Position numbers and translations under genes: made by a program. From an uncultured Campylobacter sp. (GTDB taxonomy: Bacteria > Campylobacterota > Campylobacteria > Campylobacterales > Campylobacteraceae), in NCBI RefSeq assembly GCF_905371695.1, contig NZ_CAJPMA010000011.1:1-29207 (forward strand): a stretch of DNA of 29,207 bases, in the 5' to 3' direction. Each line of letters starts with the position of its first letter. The stretch's first letter is position 1. This document shows positions 1 through 7,755 of this stretch, in pieces. Below the pieces are notes generated by a model. The model ran no database searches, had not been told where the DNA came from, and saw only the letters and a program-made list of their open reading frames with translations.

Positions 1-695
1 TTTTCGGCGTAATTTATAAACCCATCTATCGCCCAAAAACCGAGCGTTTTTAGATCGCTAATTAGCGCGTCAGATTGCAGGTTTTGTATATTTTCGCCGG
101 CGCGCTCGAACTCCGCCGCGCTTAGGCTCGCTACCGCGGGCGTTATCTCGATGCTTTCAAGCTCGTTTTTTAGGCTAATTTGCGTGGCGGTAGAGTAGTT
201 GCGAATGCTCTCTACCTCGCCGTCAAAAAGCAGCACCCGCGCGGGTGCGTCGCTCCCTACGCTAAAAACGTCTATAATCTCGCCGCGCGCGCTAAATTCG
301 CCCTCGCTTTCTACGATATCCACCGGCTCGTAGCCAAAGCGTATAAGCTCGTCGCAAAGCGCGCTAATATCTAGCTTGTCGCCGAATTTTATCTCGCGCG
401 TTTTTACGTGATTTTGTGCGGGAAGCGGGTGAGTCAGCGTGCGGAAAGGAGCTATCAGCAGCTTTTTACCGCCGCATTTATAATACGCGCTAAGCGCGCT
501 AGTTATCTCAAAAAGCTCGGCCGAAAAGCTTCGTAAATCATCGCCTCTACGCGCGCGAAAATCGGGCAGCTTAAACGCGCTAAACCCCGCAAATTCCGCC
601 GCGTCCGCGACTAGCGCAGCCTCGCGCTCGTCCTCGCAAACTAAAATTTGAACCTCGCCGCCGCTAGTTAAAAACTCATAAACTTTTGCTTGCAT
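1..695 (-). CDS. mfd: Transcription-repair coupling factor Mfd, N-terminal part (cut by window edge)
   Basis: Only the first 231 codons lie in the window; the reading frame is open to position 1. Mfd is a DNA translocase that pushes stalled RNA polymerase off DNA and recruits UvrA. The visible part is the UvrB-like N-terminal module, recognised by the stretch 'GEFSARGEIIDVF' (around residues 133-145), which is typical of the Mfd/UvrB shared domain. The helicase motifs would lie outside the window. The ATG at 693-695 sits 20 nt inside the 3' end of folC, so the two genes are probably translationally coupled and share the long minus-strand transcript. I recall mfd lying close to folC in C. jejuni as well. 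The identification is firm for a truncated gene. Confidence 0.9.
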   Translation of the reverse strand, partial: MQAKVYEFLTSGGEVQILVCEDEREAALVADAAEFAGFSAFKLPDFRARRGDDLRSFSAELFEITSALSAYYKCGGKKLLIAPFRTLTHPLPAQNHVKTREIKFGDKLDISALCDELIRFGYEPVDIVESEGEFSARGEIIDVFSVGSDAPARVLLFDGEVESIRNYSTATQISLKNELESIEITPAVASLSAAEFERAGENIQNLQSDALISDLKTLGFWAIDGFINYAE

Positions 696-1866
696 CAAAC
701 TGCCTTAAAAACGCTTCGACTAAATAAAACGAACCGAACGCTAAAAAAATTTCATCCGTTTTTCGCGCCGCTTCTTCTCGCGTAAGTCCCGTAAATTTCG
801 CGCACGGCACGCCGAGTTCTTTTAAAAATTTAGCCGCTTCCCCACCCGCGGTGTCGCGTCCGACGCTCTCGTATTCAAAAATTTCTACGCGCGAAACGAT
901 AGGCGCCAACGCACGCAAAACCGAGCGATAATCCTTGTCGGCAAAGGTATTATAAATTAACGTAAGCTTTTGCCCGCTAAATTTAGCCGCGATCGCCTGA
1001 GCGCCAAGCTCGTTGTGCCCGACGTCGGCAAATACGTTAGAAGCGACTTGTTCGCAGCGTCCGCGTAGGCTTAAAGCCTCTAAATTTTTGATTTCGAGCG
1101 CACCGGTTAGCCTTTTTGCCGCCGCGCAGGCAAGGATAAAATTCGAAAGCAAAAATTCGGGCAGGTTAAATTTTACGGCGTAAGCGGCTACCTTTTTAGC
1201 GTCTAGCGCGTCTAAAATTTCGGCGGCGAATTCTAGCCGAACCCCTTTTTTGGCCGCTTCTAGGCTTGCTACGTGAAAACAAAGCGCGTCCATATCGTCA
1301 TTTAGCAGCGCGTCCGCGCCGGCGCTCATCGCGGCGAATTTCGTCTGCGCGATATCTTGCAAACTCTCGCCTAAAACGCCCGTGTGGTCGATACCTACTG
1401 GCGTAAAAAGGCTAAGACGTTTATCAAAAACGTTCGTCGCATCGCGCTCGCCGCCCATCCCGGCCTCGCATACGAAATAATCGCACCCTTCGAAAACTAC
1501 CGCCGCAAGCAACGTGGCGTATTCGAAATAGCTGGTTTTTACGCGAAATTCCTCGTCTAAAAGCGCGTAAAGACGCTCGTGCGCGCGGTTTAGAATTTCG
1601 TCGCTTACTTCGCCGCCGTCTAACCAGTATCGCTCGCGAAATTCAAATATATGCGGACTAGTGTAATGCCCGACGCACGCGCCTTTTAGCCTTAAAATTT
1701 GCGCCAAAAACCGTCCCGTACTACCCTTGCCGTTCGTACCGATTACGTGGATGATTTTAGGCGGATTTATTTTGCCGCTTAAGCTCCGCCACGCGCGCGG
1801 CATTCTCGTATAGTCGATCTTTTTGTAAAACATCGGCTTGGTTTTTAAAAATTCGTTCAGGTTCAA
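676..1866 (-). CDS. folC: Bifunctional folylpolyglutamate synthase / dihydrofolate synthase
   Basis: FolC joins glutamate to dihydropteroate or to folates using ATP, in the cytosol. The 396-residue protein has the family's P-loop 'GTNGKGST' at residues 43-50, followed by 'HYTSPHIFEFRER', the conserved substrate-loop region, and a Mur-ligase-like core with 'GMGGERDATN'. Its length is normal for the compact FolC of Campylobacterota. The start codon is TTG at 1866-1864, just after the stop of the upstream GGDEF gene (3 nt gap). The Shine-Dalgarno sequence is weak, so coupling to the upstream gene is likely. The next in-frame ATG is residue 12 and would remove conserved N-terminal sequence, so the TTG is preferred. 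The 3' end overlaps mfd by 20 nt. Confidence 0.93.
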   Translation of the reverse strand: MNLNEFLKTKPMFYKKIDYTRMPRAWRSLSGKINPPKIIHVIGTNGKGSTGRFLAQILRLKGACVGHYTSPHIFEFRERYWLDGGEVSDEILNRAHERLYALLDEEFRVKTSYFEYATLLAAVVFEGCDYFVCEAGMGGERDATNVFDKRLSLFTPVGIDHTGVLGESLQDIAQTKFAAMSAGADALLNDDMDALCFHVASLEAAKKGVRLEFAAEILDALDAKKVAAYAVKFNLPEFLLSNFILACAAAKRLTGALEIKNLEALSLRGRCEQVASNVFADVGHNELGAQAIAAKFSGQKLTLIYNTFADKDYRSVLRALAPIVSRVEIFEYESVGRDTAGGEAAKFLKELGVPCAKFTGLTREEAARKTDEIFLAFGSFYLVEAFLRQFDASKSL

Positions 1867-1869
1867 AAT

Positions 1870-3438
1870 TTACTCGATAATCTTAGGCATTACGCGGTTG
1901 CGACCCGCTTCTTTGGCGGCGTAGAGCATTTTATCGGCACTTTCTAGCGTAAGGGTTTCGCTGATATTAGCGCTTCTAGTAGCGATGCCCGAGCTTATGC
2001 TGACCGCAATGCGCTCGTCTTTATATATAAATTTAAAATTTTCAATCATCGCGCAGAGCTTATCGGCGAATTTTACGGCGTCGTTTAAGCCTGTATTAGG
2101 CAGTAAAATCACAAACTCTTCCCCGCCGTATCTGCCTATAAAATCGATTTTTCTAGACTGGCTTTTAAGAATTTTAGCCACTGCGGAAAGTACCGCGTCG
2201 CCGGCGTCGTGTCCGTAGTTATCGTTAATATTTTTAAAAAAATCTATGTCGATAAAGCATATGCTAAAATCCGTCCCGTAGCGCCTATACGCGATCTCTA
2301 TCTGCTCGATCTCGTGCATTAGCGCACGCTTGGTGCCCAGTTTGGTTAAAAAGTCCTCCTTGCTCTCCAAACGCGCGGCTTCAAGCTCTTTTTCAAGGAT
2401 ATTTACGCGCTCTTGAAGCTTTAAGATCGTAGCTTGCTTAATGCCCATCTCGATGCCTAGTCCGCGGCTTTCGATCTCTAACGCCCCCGCGATATCAAAT
2501 AGCGTATTTCGCACCTGCTCGATACTATTTACGCCTAAATTTACGCTACTTAGATCGTTTTTAATACTTTCAAATCTATCCGAACTGCTTTTTGAATTCT
2601 CGGCGATTTTGGCTATTTTTTGACTAATGCTGCCTAAAATCCCGTTTAAAGAGCTAAATTTCGCCTTAACTTCGGCTCTGTCGGCCTCTATGCGTTTATA
2701 GACGAAATATTTGATTTTATTTTGCATATCCTTACGTTTTAAATACGCCGGAGTTTTTTTAATCTCGCTTTTTAGCTCGATTAGCTCGTCGTAAAGCTCT
2801 GTCGAAAGCGAAGGTTCCAACCCCATACAAATAAGCTCTATGATCGCGTGCGCGCCCGAATCGTCGTTTTTAGAAAGATAGGCTTCAAGCTCGGCGCACA
2901 TGACCTTTAAATCGTCGAAATTTCTAACGCCGTAGCATTTTAAAAATTCCAAAAAATCGTCGTTATAGCCGTTTATGAAATTTAACCACCTCTGCTTCAT
3001 TTCATCAATCGCCGTAGCGTCGAATTTTCGCACGAGAAAGCGCATGCTATCCTCGGCCAGGCTTTTTACCTCTTTATTATGCAGCATCGCCGTAGCTTGT
3101 AAAATTCGCCTAGCAAAAGCGTTTAGCGCTCTTTCTTCTTCGCTTTGTTCGCTTGCTAGTTTAATGCCTTGCGCGCTGCCGCTAAGCAGCCTAGCCGTAA
3201 CGAACGCTACGAATTCGTCGATAGTTTTTATGTTTAGTCCGAGCGCTTGGCTTTTATACTCGCCTCCGAGCCGAGAAATATATTTTTCTATTTTTCGGCT
3301 TTCTTCCGTACTAAAACCGTATTTTTTAGAAATTTGATTAAATGCTTCGGTGTAATTTTCGGGCGTTAGCATGAGATGGCGCTCTTTGATCTCGCCTAGC
3401 GCCTCCTTAATAATTTGACTAACGGTTATTGCTGCCAT
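1870..3438 (-). CDS. GGDEF-domain diguanylate cyclase with long helical N-terminal domain
   Basis: The 522-residue protein is predicted to make cyclic di-GMP from two GTP. The C-terminal third is a GGDEF domain that starts near 'DFLTKLGTKRAL'. The catalytic motif GGEEF is at residues 438-442, and an allosteric I-site RxxD (RKID) at 429-432 has the same spacing as in PleD, which implies product inhibition. The first 300 or so residues are helical, contain 'TPENY' near residue 25 as seen in several soluble GGDEF proteins, and show no transmembrane segment. A coiled coil near residues 335-370 leads into the cyclase. The gene overlaps the lptE-like gene by 20 nt and sits 3 nt before folC, inside the sec-leuS-mfd run. 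No EAL or HD-GYP partner is present here. The input sensed by the N-terminal part is unknown. Confidence 0.9.
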   Translation of the reverse strand: MAAITVSQIIKEALGEIKERHLMLTPENYTEAFNQISKKYGFSTEESRKIEKYISRLGGEYKSQALGLNIKTIDEFVAFVTARLLSGSAQGIKLASEQSEEERALNAFARRILQATAMLHNKEVKSLAEDSMRFLVRKFDATAIDEMKQRWLNFINGYNDDFLEFLKCYGVRNFDDLKVMCAELEAYLSKNDDSGAHAIIELICMGLEPSLSTELYDELIELKSEIKKTPAYLKRKDMQNKIKYFVYKRIEADRAEVKAKFSSLNGILGSISQKIAKIAENSKSSSDRFESIKNDLSSVNLGVNSIEQVRNTLFDIAGALEIESRGLGIEMGIKQATILKLQERVNILEKELEAARLESKEDFLTKLGTKRALMHEIEQIEIAYRRYGTDFSICFIDIDFFKNINDNYGHDAGDAVLSAVAKILKSQSRKIDFIGRYGGEEFVILLPNTGLNDAVKFADKLCAMIENFKFIYKDERIAVSISSGIATRSANISETLTLESADKMLYAAKEAGRNRVMPKIIE

Positions 3439-3958
3439 TTTGATAAGCTTTTATGGCTAAATTTGCGATATATTCGTCAAACGCTTCTTTGGACGCCTCT
3501 TTGATTGCTTCGAATTTATCCGTATCGCTTATGATACTATCGGCGTAACGCGTGCTTTTAGACCTTCTAGCGACGCTAAAATCATGCTCTCCGCTAGCCG
3601 TCGTCTCTACGATTTTGCCGTCTTTAAATTTCGTCTTATAGCTTAAATTTAAAACGATTTTATAAGAAGTTATGTAGCCGTATTGATCGTAAACCGTCGC
3701 TTGATAATTAATCGATTTAATAGACACGGTTATAGAGCTTTGCGCGTTTTTATCGTCGCTTAGAGCTCTATTTAGGCGCGATACTATCCCTTCTTTTACG
3801 GCGTCTTTTATAAAAACGCTATTTTTGGGCTCGACCTTGCTGATTATCACGTCTACGTATACGGGATCGCCCAAGACGTCTTGCGTAATTTTAGATACCG
3901 GCTTATATCCGCACCCCGCCGTTAAAAAAGCTAATAAAACCGCAAAAAAAATCTTCAA
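3419..3958 (-). CDS. lptE: LptE-like LPS-assembly lipoprotein
   Basis: This is a 179-residue outer-membrane lipoprotein candidate. It has a signal peptide with lipobox 'LTAGC' (Cys16), followed by 'GYKPVSK', the usual beginning of the mature LptE/RlpB family. LptE plugs the LptD barrel and helps deliver LPS to the cell surface. Start is TTG at 3958-3956 with AAGGA six bases upstream; it lies three bases beyond the leuS stop. The 3' end overlaps the diguanylate cyclase gene by 20 nt. Sequence conservation in this family is low, so the assignment rests on length, lipobox, the GYKP start and position after leuS, where I recall a similar lipoprotein in C. jejuni. Confidence 0.75.
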   Translation of the reverse strand: MKIFFAVLLAFLTAGCGYKPVSKITQDVLGDPVYVDVIISKVEPKNSVFIKDAVKEGIVSRLNRALSDDKNAQSSITVSIKSINYQATVYDQYGYITSYKIVLNLSYKTKFKDGKIVETTASGEHDFSVARRSKSTRYADSIISDTDKFEAIKEASKEAFDEYIANLAIKAYQNGSNNR

Positions 3959-3961
3959 ATT

Positions 3962-6424
3962 TTATCCTTTAATTACCAAATTTACGAGCTTGCCCTTGAC
4001 GTAAATTTCTTTAATTATCTCTTTACCTTCTAGCCATTTAGCTACGTTTTGCTTTGCGGCGTTTACGGCTTCGATTTCGCTTACGTTTGCCGCGATTTCA
4101 AACTCCGCGCGCTTTTTGCCGTTTATCGTAACGGCTAAATTTATGCTATCTTTTACGAAAACTTCCTCTTTTATTTCCAGCTCGCCGAAATTGGCTCGAT
4201 TAAACAGCCTGTCGCTAAGCTCGCAAGCGATATGCGGCACGATGGGTTCTAGCAAATTTAAGATAATAAAAAATGCCTCTGCGGTAACGTCCTCGTTATC
4301 CTGCGCGTTTACGGCGTTTAGCGCCTCCATACACGCGGCGATTAGCGTATTAAACGCAAAATTTTCGTTATAAACCTCGCGCGATTTTTTTAGCGCCTCG
4401 TAGACCTTTAAACGCGCATATTTCTCGTCTTTACTTAAATTTTCGTGGTTTATGGTTCCGATTTTCTCGCGCGGCGCGATACTTTGGGCTTTATCCCAAA
4501 GACGGTTTAAAAATCTAAACGCCCCTTCGACGGCACTGTCGTTCCATTCAAGCTCCTTTTGCGGAGGCGCGGCGAAAAGAATAAAAAGACGCGCGGTATC
4601 GGCGCCGTATTTATTTATAATATCGTCCGGATCTACGGTGTTGCCCTTGCTTTTACTCATTTTTTTACCGTCTTTTAGCACCATTCCTTGCGTCAGCAGG
4701 TTATTAAACGGCTCGTCGTCTCTTAAATAGCCCAAATCGCGCAAGACTTTTTGGAAAAAACGCGCATAAAGCAAATGAAGTATCGCGTGCTCGATACCGC
4801 CGATATACTGATCTACGTTCATCCAATAATCCGTGCTAGCCCTATCTAGCGCAACGCTCTCCCAAGTCGCGGGGTCGCTTGCGTATCTGGCGAAATACCA
4901 GCTGCTCTCAAAAAACGTATCCATCGTATCGGTTTCGCGCGTCGCGTCGCCGCCGCATTTAGGGCATTTACAAAATTTCCACGTCGGGTGTTTATCTAGC
5001 GGATTACCCTCTCCGGTAATTTCTACGTCTTGTGGTAGGGCTACGGGCAAATTTTCGAGTTTTTCTGGTACTACGCCGCAACGTTTGCAATGAACCGTCG
5101 GTATCGGCGCCCCCCAGTAGCGCTGGCGCGAAATTCCCCAGTCGCGAAGCTTAAAATTTACGACTCGTTTACCTAAACTGCGCGTTTCAAAATGCTCGAT
5201 TATCGCGGTTTTAGCCTGCTCGCTAGAAAACCCGTCTATAAGCGGAGAATTTATCGCAATGCCGTATTCGCCGTATGCTTTGCCGCTTTCCGCCTCGCCG
5301 CCGTCTTTGGGCGCTACTACGCATTTAATAGGCAAGTTAAATTTGCTAGCGAATTCATAGTCTCTTTGATCGTGCGCCGGCACCGCCATTATCGCGCCGC
5401 TGCCGTAATCTACTAAGATAAAATTCGCAGTCCAAACCGGAACGCGCTCGTTTGTTAGCGGATGAAGGACGTAAATTCCTAAAAATACGCCGTCTTTATC
5501 GCTTGCTTGGCGCTCGCGCGGACTTTGGTTTAAGATAGCCTTTACGCGAGATTTATCCTCGCTTCTTAAAATTTTAGTTTCAAGTAGGGCTTTTACGATA
5601 GGATGCTCTGGCGCGAGAGCCGCGTAACTAACGCCGTATATCGTGTCGGGGCGCGTAGTAAATACGCTAAATCCGTCGAATTTTTCGCCCAAAATTTCGC
5701 GCGACGCGTCGTCTAGGTGAAATTTAAACTCCATACCGAAACTTTTGCCTATCCAATTTTCTTGCATCGTAAGCACCTGGGCGGGCCACTTGCCTTCAAG
5801 AGTTTTTAGATCGTTTAATAACTCGTCTGCGTATGCGGTGATTTTTAGATAATATCCCGGCAGCTCGCGCTGGACGACTTCGTTTCCGCAGCGCCAGCAG
5901 CAGCCGTCCTCTACCTGCTCGTTTGCAAGCACGGTTTGATCGAATTCGCACCAGTTTACGACGGCACTTTTGCGGTATACCAGCCCCTTTTCATACATTT
6001 TTATAAAAAAGCTCTGCTCCCACTTCGTATAAAGCGGATCAGACGTAGCAAGCTCTCTTTCGCGCGAGAAGCTAAAACCTAGCGCGGCTAGCTCGCCTCG
6101 CATGTAATCTATATTTTCGTAGGTCCATTTTCTAGGGTGAATTTTATGCTTTATCGCCGCATTCTCGGCAGGCATACCGAAGCTATCAAAACCGATAGGA
6201 TGAAGTACGTTAAAGCCGTTTTTTCGGTAGTAGCGAGCTAGCGCGTCGCCTATGGAGTAGTTTCTAACGTGTCCCATATGAATGCGCCCGCTAGGGTAAG
6301 GAAACATGCTTAAAATATATTTTTTAGGCAACCGGCGGCTATCTTTGGGCTCGAATTCTCCGCTTTTAGCCCAAATTTCTTGCCATTTTTTTTCGATTTT
6401 TAAAGCTTCGTATTTGCCTGACAT
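3962..6424 (-). CDS. leuS: Leucyl-tRNA synthetase
   Basis: LeuRS charges tRNA-Leu with leucine. The 820-residue protein is a complete bacterial class I enzyme: HIGH-type motif HMGH at residues 49-52, the CP1 editing domain with 'TTRPDT', zinc-type Cys pairs ('WCEFDQ', 'CCWRCG', 'CKRCG', 'CPKCGG'), the KMSKS loop at 588-592, and an anticodon-binding and C-terminal region ending 'VKGKLVNLVIKG'. The start is ATG with AAAAGGAAATTT directly upstream. It lies 10 nt after the DUF6394 gene and 3 nt before the lptE-like gene, so it is probably transcribed with the Sec genes. Confidence 0.98.
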   Translation of the reverse strand: MSGKYEALKIEKKWQEIWAKSGEFEPKDSRRLPKKYILSMFPYPSGRIHMGHVRNYSIGDALARYYRKNGFNVLHPIGFDSFGMPAENAAIKHKIHPRKWTYENIDYMRGELAALGFSFSRERELATSDPLYTKWEQSFFIKMYEKGLVYRKSAVVNWCEFDQTVLANEQVEDGCCWRCGNEVVQRELPGYYLKITAYADELLNDLKTLEGKWPAQVLTMQENWIGKSFGMEFKFHLDDASREILGEKFDGFSVFTTRPDTIYGVSYAALAPEHPIVKALLETKILRSEDKSRVKAILNQSPRERQASDKDGVFLGIYVLHPLTNERVPVWTANFILVDYGSGAIMAVPAHDQRDYEFASKFNLPIKCVVAPKDGGEAESGKAYGEYGIAINSPLIDGFSSEQAKTAIIEHFETRSLGKRVVNFKLRDWGISRQRYWGAPIPTVHCKRCGVVPEKLENLPVALPQDVEITGEGNPLDKHPTWKFCKCPKCGGDATRETDTMDTFFESSWYFARYASDPATWESVALDRASTDYWMNVDQYIGGIEHAILHLLYARFFQKVLRDLGYLRDDEPFNNLLTQGMVLKDGKKMSKSKGNTVDPDDIINKYGADTARLFILFAAPPQKELEWNDSAVEGAFRFLNRLWDKAQSIAPREKIGTINHENLSKDEKYARLKVYEALKKSREVYNENFAFNTLIAACMEALNAVNAQDNEDVTAEAFFIILNLLEPIVPHIACELSDRLFNRANFGELEIKEEVFVKDSINLAVTINGKKRAEFEIAANVSEIEAVNAAKQNVAKWLEGKEIIKEIYVKGKLVNLVIKG

Positions 6425-6434
6425 AAATTTCCTT

Positions 6435-6773
6435 TTAAAATTCTTCTTGCGCTTTGCTCGATTCTATTAGCACGAGCGCCAGCGAGAATACGTTTGCGAT
6501 AACGGCGCCGATAGCTAGCGAGTAGCAAAGCGTCGCGTTTCCCGTAGTTTGCAGTGCTATAAAAGCGGGGATCAGGTGTAAATCCGCCACCAAAGAGCTT
6601 GCAAAAAGCTCCGCCGAAAGTATATTTTTAACGCCGATTTTAAGTAGCGTCGATACTAAATTTACGCTTGCCGCTATAAATAACGCGATTTCGTTTTTGT
6701 CGTATAAAAATTCCGCCGTGGTCGTTAGACTCATCAGCGCGAAAAATATGTAAATTACCTTTCCCCAGTTCAT
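6435..6773 (-). CDS. DUF6394-type small membrane protein
   Basis: A 112-residue protein beginning 'MNWGKVIYIFFALMSLTTTAEF', rich in hydrophobic helices: about four membrane segments can be outlined, with a short polar tail 'ESSKAQEEF'. It matches what I remember as DUF6394, a family of unknown function found in Campylobacterota. An upstream ATG at 6803 is in frame, but the internal ATG at 6773 is preferred. It has the strong ribosome site AAGGGGG five bases ahead and gives a 10-nt gap after secF instead of a 20-nt overlap. The position between secF and leuS is the only clue to its role; an accessory part in membrane insertion or export is a guess. Confidence 0.8.
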   Translation of the reverse strand: MNWGKVIYIFFALMSLTTTAEFLYDKNEIALFIAASVNLVSTLLKIGVKNILSAELFASSLVADLHLIPAFIALQTTGNATLCYSLAIGAVIANVFSLALVLIESSKAQEEF

Positions 6774-6783
6774 GCCTACCCCC

Positions 6784-7755
6784 TTATACGACACCCTTTT
6801 CAAACATAGCGCGCTCTCTTTCGCGCTCTTTTTTTAAGCGCTGTTTCTCGGTCTCGCGACCTCTGTAATGCTCTATACTAAATTTAAACCATATCAAAAA
6901 CGGAGCCGCGATATAAATCGAACTAAACGTTCCCACGACGATACCTACGATTAAAACAAGCGAAAATCCGTGTATCATATCTCCGCCGAATAAAAATAGC
7001 ACTATGACCGTCATCATCGTAGTTCCGGAGGTTAATATCGTGCGCGATAGCGTAGCCGAGACCGATTCGTTTATAATTCCCTCGATATCGGTTCGTTTGC
7101 TCTCTTTTATACCCTCGCGGATGCGATCGAAAATTATGATCGTATCGTTTAGCGAGTAGCCTAGCACTGTCAAAACCGCCGCTAACGTGTCTAAATTTAC
7201 TTCGATATTAAATAGACTAATCGCTCCGACCGTAATAAGAATGTCGTGAATTTCGGTCGCTATCGCCGCAAGCGCAAATCTCCACTCGAAACGAAATCCG
7301 ATATAAATAAGTATGCCTACGAACGAAATCAAAATCGCCATTAAGCCTTTCGTGCGCAGCTCGTCGCCTACTTTTGGACCTACGATATCTACGCGCCTAA
7401 TCTCTAAATTTCCGGTATCTTTAAGCAGCTGCTTAACCTCCGCGCCGATATCAGAGCCCAAATTCGAGCTAGAACCCGCAAACCTCACTACTACTTCGTT
7501 TTCGCTGCCGAATTCCGTAACCGAAGCGCTCTTTAAAATTTCGTTTCCGGCAAATGCTTCGCGAATCTTATCAAGCGGCGCTTTGGAATCGTATTTTATC
7601 TGTATTAAAGTGCCGCCGGAAAAATCGATCCCGTAATTTAGTCCCTTCGTAGCGACCAATACGACCGAGCCGATTAGCAAAAATATCGCAAGCCCTACCG
7701 AAGCGAATTTTAGCCTCATAAACTCGTAAACTTTGTCTTTTGAAAAAATTTGCAT
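6784..7755 (-). CDS. secF: Protein translocase subunit SecF
   Basis: SecF works with SecD and YajC at the SecYEG channel, using the proton-motive force to pull exported proteins into the periplasm. The 323-residue protein has TM1, then the SecF signature 'GIDFSGGTLIQIK', a periplasmic domain (about residues 40-125) and five further TM segments with 'LGYSLNDTIIIFDRIRE' and 'LSRTILTSGTTMMTV', both typical SecF motifs. The charged C-terminal tail (Lys/Arg/Glu-rich) is cytoplasmic. Its ATG follows directly on the TAA of secD, with AAAGGG five bases ahead, so the genes are co-translated. It is followed by the DUF6394 gene after 10 nt. Confidence 0.97.
   Translation of the reverse strand: MQIFSKDKVYEFMRLKFASVGLAIFLLIGSVVLVATKGLNYGIDFSGGTLIQIKYDSKAPLDKIREAFAGNEILKSASVTEFGSENEVVVRFAGSSSNLGSDIGAEVKQLLKDTGNLEIRRVDIVGPKVGDELRTKGLMAILISFVGILIYIGFRFEWRFALAAIATEIHDILITVGAISLFNIEVNLDTLAAVLTVLGYSLNDTIIIFDRIREGIKESKRTDIEGIINESVSATLSRTILTSGTTMMTVIVLFLFGGDMIHGFSLVLIVGIVVGTFSSIYIAAPFLIWFKFSIEHYRGRETEKQRLKKERERERAMFEKGVV

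Noticed and set aside
180..374. Plus-strand open frame at the left edge
   Set aside because: It is antisense to the continuous Mfd reading frame, which shows clear UvrB-like domain motifs.
2975..3337. 120-codon plus-strand open frame opposite the GGDEF gene
   Set aside because: Ser/Leu-rich shadow of a well-supported gene on the other strand, without a ribosome site.
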